A DNA stretch of 9,924 nt from Planctomycetaceae bacterium (GCA_020426125.1 JAGQQQ010000127.1:8344-18267), one strand, 5' to 3'; counted from the first letter of the stretch, positions 1-7,165 are shown. The notes: generated from the sequence alone by a model not told the origin. Numbers and translations: made by a program.

Positions 1-25
1 CAAGTCCCTGTTGTCACAGATCGGA

Positions 26-39
26 GATTTCCGGAAATC
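26..39. repeat. 14-bp perfect palindrome downstream of the RT gene
   Basis: The bases GATTTCCGGAAATC read the same on both strands. The site lies about 120 nt past the stop codon of the reverse transcriptase gene. It could be a protein-binding dyad or chance. It has no loop or T-tract, so it is a poor terminator. Apart from this site, I recognise no gene or signal in the first 160 bases. Confidence 0.3.
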
Positions 40-160
40 AAATGCCACCAAGTTCTCGGGTTCGAGCACACGCTCAGTCGATGGGCGGTACCTACAACAT
101 CGCCTCCGGAATCCCGAGAAGAGCGAATAGGCGACATGTTCTGAGTGACGCGGGCTTGGC

Positions 161-1717
161 CTACCAGAATTTCCACCAAGGCTTTTTGGGTTCCGGCGTT
201 CCATTCCTAAAGCGATCCCTTGGACCGGAATCCGGATAAGCAACCTCTTCGCCTCCTGGTTTCGATGGCTGATCTGGTGCCACAGTTGATGGATTCCAGG
301 GAGTCCGAGAGGCGTAGCGACGCTGGCCAATGCCGTGTTTCTTTTGCAGGGAGGCGACTTTCTCCTGGAGCGGACGGCCCTTGTCGGGATCGACCATCTG
401 GACAAAATTCGCGAATCCGGTGATCGACGTCATGACGTCATGTTTGCCCCCCCAATGTTTTCCAGCCGGACCAGACACTTCGATCTGGTATAGCAAGGCG
501 CGAAATCGTCTCAGTAACTCCCGGTTGACGCCGAGTTGTTCGTTGACGATGAGGCCGGTGACCTCCTGACGGCTTCCCTTCCTCAGAATTCGAGTCTTTG
601 AAGGGTGAATCCGAAAATCTTCAGACGCGATAATGTACCGGGCTTGTCGGAGAACTTTCCCGATGGTCTGCGTCGCTTCCCCTGATCCCGAAAACGTGAT
701 GTCGTCGGCGTAACGGGTATAGGTCATCTCGAGGCGACTCGCCAACGCGGCCAATCGAGCGTCCAGGCCGCGGCAGATGATATTCGTCAACGCGGGGCTT
801 GAGGGAGCCCCCTGGGGAAGCCGGCGTTCACTGCGGGCGACATGGTAGTGCTGGCCGTCGAGAATAACTTCGGACTTCTCAGGTTCCGAGCAGATGAGAG
901 CCAGCAGGGTCGCGAGTTGGCCGGAGTACCCCAGCGACCGAAACACGCCGCGAATCCTGGGGAAGGTGACCGTCGGGAAGAAATTCTCCAGATCGAGGTT
1001 GATGACCACGTCTTGGCCGACATGGGGACGAGCATTCGTGAGAATGGAACGCCCCGGGCGAAAACCATGCGCGGAGTCATGGACTTCCACCTTCTCCAAA
1101 ATCTGTTTCAGAATCCACTCCTGGGCCCGTTTGAGTCGAGGCATCGGGGCGGAGATTTCGCGGATTCCGCCCGTTTTCTTTTTCAATCCGAAACGGCGGT
1201 AATGTGTCACTTGGGACGCGGCCCGGTCGTATGCGAGAAAACGAAGTTCTCCCACGGTGACTCCCATCAACTGAGCCAAATCCTCCACACCGTCGAATCG
1301 GGGAAGCCCAGCCGAAGAAAGCTTCTCGTGGTTGGATTCCCGTTGATTCAGAGAGTTGGAAACGCCCTCTCCCAAGTAGAGGATTTCCGATACTTTCCGA
1401 GCTTGCCAGGCGGAGGCTCGTTCCTGTTTCTCCCGGAGGCGTCGCTCCTTGGTTTCCTTTTGCTTTTGTCGGGATTCCGCGAGTCGCTGCTTGCGAGCCT
1501 GAGCCCGGACATAGTCGATGTTCTGAAGATTTCGGTCCTTTGTCGCGAGCTGTTGCAGTTCCTGTTGGAGTTCGCGTTCGCGTCGAAGGTCTTCCTTGGG
1601 ATCGTAAGGGACTTGGCTGCCAGAGGGCCAGAACCCCAGCTGAATCATCTCTTCCAGGATCACTTCCTGTCTCGATGATTCTCGGATGCGGTCGTAGAGT
1701 TCCTGGCGGGTCGGCAT
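161..1717 (-). CDS. Retron-type reverse transcriptase
   Basis: A 518-residue group-II-intron-like reverse transcriptase of the retron clade, expected to copy the msd part of the adjacent ncRNA into branched msDNA. Visible motifs: RT2 HGFRPGRS (217-224), the retron-specific NAxxH as NARPH (228-232), motif A NLDLENFF with catalytic D242, motif B PQGAPSSP (301-308), YADD (336-339, catalytic D338/D339) and the retron VTG motif (386-388). The RT core is about residues 145-460. Ahead of it sits an unusual ~110-residue extension with a charged, probably coiled-coil stretch (41-108, rich in E, R, K and Q). Behind it is a ~50-residue Pro/Gly-rich tail ending in KKPWWKFW. The ATG at 1717 follows AGGG six bases upstream, and the end of the predicted ncRNA lies 11 nt before the start, so RNA and RT share a transcript. 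No maturase or endonuclease domain is seen, which argues against a group II intron. The family call is strong; the retron subtype rests on the neighbours. Confidence 0.93.
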   Translation of the reverse strand: MPTRQELYDRIRESSRQEVILEEMIQLGFWPSGSQVPYDPKEDLRRERELQQELQQLATKDRNLQNIDYVRAQARKQRLAESRQKQKETKERRLREKQERASAWQARKVSEILYLGEGVSNSLNQRESNHEKLSSAGLPRFDGVEDLAQLMGVTVGELRFLAYDRAASQVTHYRRFGLKKKTGGIREISAPMPRLKRAQEWILKQILEKVEVHDSAHGFRPGRSILTNARPHVGQDVVINLDLENFFPTVTFPRIRGVFRSLGYSGQLATLLALICSEPEKSEVILDGQHYHVARSERRLPQGAPSSPALTNIICRGLDARLAALASRLEMTYTRYADDITFSGSGEATQTIGKVLRQARYIIASEDFRIHPSKTRILRKGSRQEVTGLIVNEQLGVNRELLRRFRALLYQIEVSGPAGKHWGGKHDVMTSITGFANFVQMVDPDKGRPLQEKVASLQKKHGIGQRRYASRTPWNPSTVAPDQPSKPGGEEVAYPDSGPRDRFRNGTPEPKKPWWKFW

Positions 1718-1728
1718 GGCATCCCTTA

Positions 1729-1762
1729 TCCATCTCAGACACGAAAAGAGGCCACACGGAGC
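1729..1762 (-). repeat. Retron a2 repeat (3' end of ncRNA)
   Basis: Second arm of the inverted repeat. The outer block 1729-1741 pairs with a1 at 12 of 13 positions, and the inner block 1752-1762 pairs perfectly over 11 bp. Ten unpaired bases (1742-1751) separate the blocks, against one base in a1, so the duplex has an asymmetric internal loop. Its outer end is 11 nt from the RT start codon and adjoins the RT ribosome-binding region, so duplex formation could affect RT translation. Confidence 0.8.
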
Positions 1763-1811
1763 AGGCGAGTTTCCCTTCGAAAGGCTCTGAGGACTGGGCC
1801 GCTCAACTCAA

Positions 1812-1885
1812 GCCATTCCGCACCAGTACGGCAGTTTGAATCCAACGGATTCGCACCGCAAACGCCGTACTGGTGCGAGAATGGC
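1812..1885 (-). other. Long msd-type stem-loop
   Basis: Bases 1819-1832 pair perfectly with 1864-1877 (14 bp). After a single bulged A (1878), 1812-1818 pairs with 1879-1885 (7 bp), giving a 21-bp stem. The 31-nt apex folds further: 1834-1837 with 1860-1863 (GTTT/AAAC), and 1838-1843 with 1847-1852 (GAATCC/GGATTC) around a 3-nt loop. A long, nearly perfect stem of this type is the usual hallmark of retron msd. It lies between the msr-like part and a2, as expected. Confidence 0.8.
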
Positions 1886-1974
1886 ACAGTCAAGAGCGGA
1901 CCAGTGACGCAGTTTCAACCAATTGACACGAACGGCGATACGCCGCCCAAGTTGCAAGGCTCACTCGTGCTTCC

Positions 1975-1999
1975 GCTCCGTGTGGATGTCTCAGATGGA
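1975..1999 (-). repeat. Retron a1 repeat (5' end of ncRNA)
   Basis: First arm of the long-range inverted repeat bounding the ncRNA. An outer 13-nt block (1987-1999) and an inner 11-nt block (1975-1985, GCTCCGTGTGG on the plus strand) are separated by one unpaired base. It starts a few bases downstream of the predicted transcription start. Confidence 0.8.
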
Positions 2000-2012
2000 C
2001 GTTCTCCTCAAA

Positions 2013-2041
2013 GTTATATCGAATCGAAATTCACGCATCAA
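2013..2041 (-). promoter_or_regulatory. Sigma70-like promoter for ncRNA and RT
   Basis: On the minus strand TTGATG (2041-2036, 4 of 6 to TTGACA) is followed by exactly 17 bases and then TATAAC (2018-2013, 5 of 6 to TATAAT). Transcription would begin near 2005-2007, just before the a1 repeat at 1999. The -35 box adjoins the stop codon of the SWIM gene. Position and spacing agree with an internal promoter giving extra ncRNA and RT transcript beyond operon read-through. Confidence 0.6.
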
Positions 2042-3712
2042 TTAACGCAACATAGTCCTCAGCCACGAAGGACGCTGCTGTTTCACAAACTGCATTCTTA
2101 TCGCCAGGATATGTTCGCAGGGTCCCATGCGAAGTTCGTTCTGCCGATGAAAGTTGCATGGACACTCCGCGGAGAGAATCCTCTCATCGGGGTCGAGCTT
2201 CAATGAAGGAACGTACTTCTGCTTCGGCGTCTTCACCGTCCCCGAAATCACACGGTTTCCGGCATCGTCTTCGAAGGTGTCCTTGATCTTGACTTGGTGC
2301 GATTCCACGAATCGCATGGCATGTTCCTCACGCTCATTCGTAAATCTCAACTGGTCCAATGGCAGAGGATCGCGCGCCAGTTCCCGAACACGATAGACTT
2401 GTTTGTGGCCATCCCAAATGGCGCGCCCCGCTTGAGTCCACGCTGCGAGGGCTCCTAAAACTACGGACCGATCCAACCCGAGTCGGACCGCAAGTGAATC
2501 GGGAGACTCGTACCACGTCTCCTGCAGCGCCTCGAATACCCGAACTTTCGTGAGTTGGTCCACATCCGCTCGGGGCGCCAGCAGATCAAAGTTTGCCGAA
2601 GAGGCCCAGTCGTTCGTCGTCCATCCGGAGAGTCCCAGTGTGAAGGTCATGTCTCCGAGATCCGCCAGATAGAATGACGGCATCCCCTTGCCTAGCAATT
2701 GGACGGTGAAACTCTTGGCAACGGGGATCAGCCGTTCGAGAATGTGCAGTCGCCGCCGCCCCCAGACACGAATCTCTTGTTGTTCGTCTGCCTGATAAAT
2801 GGAACGGGAACAGGTCAAGACCGTCCCCCAGGGATCAAAGACCACGCGAATCGGCTCGCCGGGTGTGAGTTGATACCGCAGGGATCGAGGGCCTTTGATC
2901 TCCTTTCGGCGTCGCAGGTGGAAGCAGATGTTGTGAATGTCCATCGGGTCGAGTTGGAAGCTGACCATGGGAAGAGACATCGCCGAGCTGACCTGGAGAA
3001 ACCCCCGGACCCAACTGTCGGGCAGATCGATCTTGACTTCCTTATGTCCCGCGTCCCGGCCCGTTTGGACTTCGAAACCGCTCGGATCGATCTCGAGGCT
3101 CGTCGTTTTGTAACTGCGAATCTTCTGAAACTCGTTGTACAGTGATTCTGAGTAGTCGATGTTCGTCGTACCGCAGGCAAACTCCCCCACGTCGGCGAAG
3201 ACGTTGTAGCTTACACTCAGCCGACCATAGCTCGATTCATCCTGACTGAAGCACTCGAAGAAGACTTCATCGGGATGGACCGTGATCACGGGATCCAGCA
3301 CGAACCAGGCGTCTTTTGCAAACTGGTAGAGATAGTCGAAGTATTTTTTTTGAGCCCGGCGGAACGGCCCCATGCGAGCTTCGCGAGTGCGTCGCAAGTC
3401 ATCGAGTTCCTGGCGAATCTCGTCGATCCGTTCCTTCGTCTCCTGACGTTGTTGGGCAATCTCCGCCCAATCGATGATCTCCTGCTTGGCGGCCCATTCC
3501 TTGTAGCCGGACTTGTCCTTGGGATGAAACCGCTGATCCGAGACAACAACTTGGTGCAGGGCGCTGATCGCCTCCCGAAAGGCGAGATGCTGGCGCAAGT
3601 TTCCTCGAAAGAACGTCGGTTGACGCAGCGTGTCCGGGGAAAAGGACATCTGCGTTCGCGTCGACTTGTTGTTGACGAGGCTGTCCCGTTGATAGGAATA
3701 ATTAAACTCCAT
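2042..3712 (-). CDS. Winged-helix/SWIM zinc-finger protein, retron partner
   Basis: A 556-residue protein with no recognised enzymatic domain. Near the C terminus is a SWIM zinc-binding motif CPC-x12-CEH (C517, C519, C532, H534), a fold known to bind DNA or proteins. Residues about 385-450 look like a winged helix (SLAVRLGLDRSVVLGALAAW followed by a wing-like QVYRV). A charged, likely coiled-coil helix spans about 75-125. The middle (about 135-370) is a mixed alpha/beta region I do not recognise. This fits the WHSWIM partner described for type XIII retrons, as I recall. I chose the ATG at 3712 because GGAG lies 7 nt upstream and it overlaps the stop of the preceding gene by 11 nt, which implies translational coupling. 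An upstream in-frame ATG at 3754 would add 14 residues but lacks a well-spaced ribosome-binding site. Likely role: nucleic-acid recognition within the retron complex. Confidence 0.8.
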   Translation of the reverse strand: MEFNYSYQRDSLVNNKSTRTQMSFSPDTLRQPTFFRGNLRQHLAFREAISALHQVVVSDQRFHPKDKSGYKEWAAKQEIIDWAEIAQQRQETKERIDEIRQELDDLRRTREARMGPFRRAQKKYFDYLYQFAKDAWFVLDPVITVHPDEVFFECFSQDESSYGRLSVSYNVFADVGEFACGTTNIDYSESLYNEFQKIRSYKTTSLEIDPSGFEVQTGRDAGHKEVKIDLPDSWVRGFLQVSSAMSLPMVSFQLDPMDIHNICFHLRRRKEIKGPRSLRYQLTPGEPIRVVFDPWGTVLTCSRSIYQADEQQEIRVWGRRRLHILERLIPVAKSFTVQLLGKGMPSFYLADLGDMTFTLGLSGWTTNDWASSANFDLLAPRADVDQLTKVRVFEALQETWYESPDSLAVRLGLDRSVVLGALAAWTQAGRAIWDGHKQVYRVRELARDPLPLDQLRFTNEREEHAMRFVESHQVKIKDTFEDDAGNRVISGTVKTPKQKYVPSLKLDPDERILSAECPCNFHRQNELRMGPCEHILAIRMQFVKQQRPSWLRTMLR

Positions 3713-6700
3713 CGCGAATCTCCAACGGAACCGTCTCCAGCGGCATTCCCACATGAGGATATCGTTCCTGAATCGCCGCCAGGATCTCCACTATTTTGCC
3801 TTTGTATTGGACCGACGTCGTCGCCGAGAGCCGACTGAGCACATCCGCGACGATTCGAGCCGCCTCCTCACTCTTGACCGATTCCCGCTCCAGAAGTGCC
3901 AAGGTTCGTTGCTTCGCCGCACGTCCCTGATTCACTCTCGACAAAACGCTGATGAAGTACGGACTCAAATCAACAAGGCGTTCCGCGCTCCCGTCGACAT
4001 GTTGATCGAGGAAATTGGAGACGAACAGTTGCATCGTGACGGCGGGATGTTCACTGAGATTTTGGAGGTACACGTGAGCGTCATCCGACTCGAACAACCG
4101 GGTGACCATGCTTCTCCCGAATTGCTGAACATCGGGACGGATGCTGTCGCACAAGGCAATCAACGCCGCGGCCGACAGAGCCCCCTCCTCGGAAAAATGT
4201 TCACGAAAAAACGTAAAGGCGAACTGTCGCGTATCCTCCCAGGGAGAATCGACCATCAAGACCGCATCTTCCGGCTCGTTCTTGAGCCGGTTGAGTTGCA
4301 GCACGCACATCGACCGAGCCGATTCCCGGACGCTGGCCATCTTGTGGTGGCAGAGTTTGACGATCGCTTCGACGCTCAACGACGCGGGTTCCACGTTTGT
4401 TGCCAACAACATCCCGCCGACATCTTGTGCCGGTGGCGAGCGAGATTCCAGAAGCGTCCAGACTGTGTCGGCGGAGACGTCGAACAGGAATTCGCGAAAG
4501 TCCTCCTTGAGCAACCGGGCGGTATGAGTGGGCACGCCTTCGGGGGCACCAGCTTGAAGCAACGCATCAATCAGGCGGCGGGCGATCTCTCGTCCAAAGT
4601 CGGGATGAGTCAGTGCAAGCTCCTTCACGCGAGGACGGATCAAGGCTCGGATGTCCTCCCGTTCGTGTCGAGACAAGGCCAACAGCAGATCATGGCTTTC
4701 GAGAAGAACGCCTTCCGGAAGATACGTGACGACACGAACCCCCACGCTTCGCACGGACTCGTGTTCCGAACTCAACAAAGCGTTCAGAAGATCCACGGGA
4801 GGATGTGTCGCCAGTGTTCCATGCCGCGCGAGCAACTCCCCCGCGAACCGCTGGACTTCGGCCAACGGATGGTGGACAAGATCCCGGATCACGTCTTCTC
4901 CAATCGTCTTGAGCAGCTCCGAAAAAACGATCAGCAGCGTTTCCCCAGCATCTTTGGCGATAGTCCCGTTGGACAGCTCACGAAGTTCCGCCAAGGTCTT
5001 CGCGACCACGGTTTTCTCAGTCTCTGTGGCCAACCGGTAGTCCCTGAGGATGTCGCGGGCAAACCGGCGGGTCGCTTCCTGCCGACTGATGATGAGTCCC
5101 GCCCAGAATGCCGCATTGGACGCGAACGCATCGCGGCACTCCCGGATCCATTGTCGGGCTTGTTCCTGGGCGGGGCCGTATTCGCATCCAGCCAGGGCGA
5201 GGAGGAGGTCGCCGTCCGGAGTTTGGGGATCAAACCGCTCTCGGGCAACCTGAAATGAGAACTGAAGGGTGATCTCATAGGGGACCTCCAACAGCGAGAT
5301 CAACATCGGGAGAGGCATCTCGCGAGGAAATTCGGGGTTCGCCTGAAGGACCTTGACCCCGAAAGAATGGACAAGACTGCAACGGCTCTCAATCAGCAAG
5401 TTGACGACGATCTCGGGAGCGTTGTTCCACAACTCGGGAAACGACTCTTCGCGATCAGGCGGTTCAGCAGCTCCAGGCTGATACGGCTCGACGCAACGAA
5501 AACGCATCTTCGAATTGTCTGGAGCGTAGCGAGGGCTGTTGCCGAAGAGGATTCGATTGAAGGCGACGTACCGCGAGAAACGGTCGTAGTGGATCACCGA
5601 CACGGAGGATCGACGACTGCGCGGATCCCACTGGTAGCGGCGAACTTGCTGAGGCTGGCCTCCGGTGCTGTCATCGAATTGCCGCAGCACCCCCGCTGCC
5701 AGTCGGCAATACTCCGGAGATCCCATCTCTCCAAAACGCCGTAACACCCGCCAGATCCGTCGCCGGAAATAGTCCCGCGTTTGGCTGCTGTAGGCTTTGT
5801 CTGGTTTGGGACCAACCGACGGCTTGGGAAAACGCCGGTAGTGCCACTGCGGGCCGCTACGAAAGTTCCCGAATGTGGTTTCGAATCGGAACGCCATGAT
5901 CCCGAAAACCTCAGGGTCCCGCCGCATCTCGGCGACCTTAAAGATGTGGCGAATGCGTTGAAATTCATTCGGCTCGAACTTCAATGTCCGCAGGGCATTC
6001 AACAAAGCGGGTCTGACGACTTCATTGTCGATGAAGTAGACCATTTCCAGGACGTGCGAAAGGTCAGGTTGCGCTTGATCCAGGGCCTCGCGGAAGGCCC
6101 CTTCAAACTCGACAGCCGACCCCGATCTCGCCAACTCGGACAACTTGTTCGGCAACTTTCCAAGACACTCATCAATGAGTTGCCTGCGCTGCTCTTCATC
6201 CACAACTTCCCGAAGCGCGAACCCTGCCATTCGGCGGACGGTTCCCGGCGCCTTTTCATCAGATTCCAGGGACCTGAGTTCTTCGGCTGACGCGACCGAT
6301 CCACATTGGCCCAGTGCCCAGGCAACGCAATAGTCCAGCATCCAGTCGTCGGTGCCCAGCAACGCGAGTAGGTATCGTTCCGACTGGTGAAGATTCAGTT
6401 CTCCGCAGCGCCAGACAGCCCGGGAGAGTTTCCAGCCCGACTTCGTAGAACTTCCAGAGCGGATCCGCCCTAAGACGGCAGTCTCGATTTTCGACGACTC
6501 TAATGATTCGGAAGAAGGGATGGTGCCCGAGTTCGATGACCCTTCAGGCGAACTCTCCGCCGGCGCCTCTAACGATCGGTATCCTTTCTCCCGCTGACTG
6601 GCAATCAGCCCTGTGAAGATCCGTTGGGCTTCCGATTCCGTCACCGGATTGGGCGTCTTTGTCCCTTCGTTGAAGAGATTGCCTCCTCGCGAATAGCGGA

Positions 6701-6806
6701 AGTTGACAACGAACCGGTCCGGCCCCAACTCGCACAGGTCAATTTCATAACGCTGGATTGTTCCACCAGACGGAAACTGAAGCCTCTCCTGTTTTACCAG
6801 CTTCAT
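3702..6806 (-). CDS. WGR-like plus ARM/HEAT-repeat protein, retron partner
   Basis: A 1034-residue protein. Residues about 15-79 resemble a WGR domain (beta-rich YEIDLCELGPDRFVVNFRYSRGGNL, then a helix EAQRIFTGLIASQREKGY), though the literal Trp-Gly-Arg is replaced by YSRGG. A Ser-rich linker follows (about 84-106). The rest is mostly alpha-helical ARM/HEAT-type repeats, clearest at 640-735 (HPLAEVQRFAGELLARH, EHESVRSVGVRVVTYL) and 810-935. A basic insert at about 315-460 interrupts the repeats. Known WGR domains bind nucleic-acid ends (PARP1) and occur with HEAT repeats in MolR-like proteins. This is the first gene of the retron operon. I prefer the ATG at 6806, giving an MKLVKQ-type start with GGGG just upstream; a GTG at 6821 would add five residues without a Shine-Dalgarno. 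No nuclease or other catalytic motif was noticed. It probably acts as scaffold or sensor; the effector role is unknown. Confidence 0.8.
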   Translation of the reverse strand: MKLVKQERLQFPSGGTIQRYEIDLCELGPDRFVVNFRYSRGGNLFNEGTKTPNPVTESEAQRIFTGLIASQREKGYRSLEAPAESSPEGSSNSGTIPSSESLESSKIETAVLGRIRSGSSTKSGWKLSRAVWRCGELNLHQSERYLLALLGTDDWMLDYCVAWALGQCGSVASAEELRSLESDEKAPGTVRRMAGFALREVVDEEQRRQLIDECLGKLPNKLSELARSGSAVEFEGAFREALDQAQPDLSHVLEMVYFIDNEVVRPALLNALRTLKFEPNEFQRIRHIFKVAEMRRDPEVFGIMAFRFETTFGNFRSGPQWHYRRFPKPSVGPKPDKAYSSQTRDYFRRRIWRVLRRFGEMGSPEYCRLAAGVLRQFDDSTGGQPQQVRRYQWDPRSRRSSVSVIHYDRFSRYVAFNRILFGNSPRYAPDNSKMRFRCVEPYQPGAAEPPDREESFPELWNNAPEIVVNLLIESRCSLVHSFGVKVLQANPEFPREMPLPMLISLLEVPYEITLQFSFQVARERFDPQTPDGDLLLALAGCEYGPAQEQARQWIRECRDAFASNAAFWAGLIISRQEATRRFARDILRDYRLATETEKTVVAKTLAELRELSNGTIAKDAGETLLIVFSELLKTIGEDVIRDLVHHPLAEVQRFAGELLARHGTLATHPPVDLLNALLSSEHESVRSVGVRVVTYLPEGVLLESHDLLLALSRHEREDIRALIRPRVKELALTHPDFGREIARRLIDALLQAGAPEGVPTHTARLLKEDFREFLFDVSADTVWTLLESRSPPAQDVGGMLLATNVEPASLSVEAIVKLCHHKMASVRESARSMCVLQLNRLKNEPEDAVLMVDSPWEDTRQFAFTFFREHFSEEGALSAAALIALCDSIRPDVQQFGRSMVTRLFESDDAHVYLQNLSEHPAVTMQLFVSNFLDQHVDGSAERLVDLSPYFISVLSRVNQGRAAKQRTLALLERESVKSEEAARIVADVLSRLSATTSVQYKGKIVEILAAIQERYPHVGMPLETVPLEIRDGV

Positions 6807-6933
6807 GTCCGCCCCAGTCACTCACGAGGTTAATGACAGCAGCCCAGTCGATGGTTGCGTTTCCGAGATCCAATGAGTGAGATTTCCGACTGTCTCATTA
6901 AGGGACATATATCAAAGACTCAAGGAGGTTTCC
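6807..6933. promoter_or_regulatory. Divergent intergenic region, retron operon and small ORF
   Basis: This 127-bp gap separates the start of the HEAT gene from the plus-strand small ORF and must hold the main retron promoter. It contains a 6-bp inverted repeat AATGAG/CTCATT (6872-6877, 6894-6899) and an A/T-rich CATATATC (6906-6913). I found no convincing -35/-10 pair on either strand, so no promoter coordinates are claimed. Confidence 0.35.
6922..6928 (+). promoter_or_regulatory. Strong Shine-Dalgarno of the small ORF
   Basis: AAGGAGG followed by 5 nt and ATG at 6934. It is the best ribosome-binding site in the window and decides this start over the in-frame ATG at 6877, which has none. Confidence 0.7.
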
Positions 6934-7164
6934 ATGACCAACAGTCGACGAACAATTCGAGCCGGATCCGGAGAATGGCGAACCGTTTCCCAAGGAGCAG
7001 ACTCATCGCTTACCAGCCTTGGAAAGTTGAGCCTGAAATTCGGCGACCTGACGTATCGGCGAGATTCACGGAAACTGGAATCTGGTCTCTTGAGGCGTCT
7101 CAAACAGGAGGAGAAAGGGACGCTCTTCCCGTGGGGAGTTCTCAAATCCCAAACCGGTCATTGA
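6934..7164 (+). CDS. Small basic hypothetical protein
   Basis: A 76-residue ORF, the only convincing plus-strand gene here. It is preceded by a near-consensus Shine-Dalgarno. The product is basic and soluble, with no transmembrane segment, signal peptide or cysteine pair. The N terminus is Arg-rich and Ser/Thr-rich (MTNSRRTIRAGSGEWR); a possible beta hairpin (KLSLKFGDLTYRRDS, 31-45) precedes a helix (46-60, LESGLLRRLKQEE). I do not recognise the family. It is transcribed divergently from the retron operon and converges on the zinc-ribbon gene. It could be a regulator of the retron operon or unrelated. Composition does not rule out a spurious ORF, but the ribosome-binding site argues for translation. 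Confidence 0.55.
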   Translation: MTNSRRTIRAGSGEWRTVSQGADSSLTSLGKLSLKFGDLTYRRDSRKLESGLLRRLKQEEKGTLFPWGVLKSQTGH

Positions 7165-7165
7165 C

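Larger units (their letters stand above)
1729..1999 (-). ncRNA. Predicted retron msr-msd non-coding RNA
   Basis: This roughly 271-nt segment between the SWIM gene and the RT has the layout of a retron ncRNA read on the minus strand. Its ends pair. Positions 1987-1999 match 1729-1741 with one mismatch in 13. Immediately inside, 1975-1985 pairs perfectly over 11 bp with 1752-1762. These are the expected a1 (5') and a2 (3') repeats. Five bases inside a1 is AAGC, where G at 1970 is a candidate 2'-5' branch guanosine. Next comes an msr-like region: stem CACGA/TCGTG (1965-1969 with 1927-1931) enclosing a CGGCG/CGCCG hairpin (1933-1945), then a weak hairpin at 1885-1906. A long msd-like hairpin follows at 1812-1885, then a small one at 1767-1787. 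If used, the cDNA would have plus-strand sense and start near 1763. Pairings were read directly; the retron role is inferred from position and the RT. Confidence 0.85.

Noticed and set aside
42..239. 65-codon plus-strand ORF at the window start
   Set aside because: It overlaps the RT C terminus, has no ribosome-binding site and no recognised product.
842..1678. 278-codon plus-strand ORF antisense to the RT
   Set aside because: It is a shadow of the RT reading frame, with no domain or ribosome-binding site.
161..1717. RT as part of a group II intron or diversity-generating retroelement
   Set aside because: No maturase X or HNH domain, no domain V/VI-like RNA seen, no template/variable repeat pair, and retron NAxxH and VTG motifs are present.
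1812..1885. Reading the 21-bp hairpin as a rho-independent terminator or an insertion-sequence end
   Set aside because: No T-tract follows on either strand, there is no transposase or target duplication, and the a1/a2 pairing around it explains it better as msd.
3753..5258. 501-codon plus-strand ORF antisense to the HEAT gene
   Set aside because: It lies entirely within a better-supported minus-strand gene with family features, has no recognisable domain and is typical of antisense open frames in GC-rich genes.
6840..6933. Exact promoter boxes in the divergent intergenic region
   Set aside because: Candidate pairs such as TTGAGT/TAATGA on the minus strand match the -10 consensus poorly.
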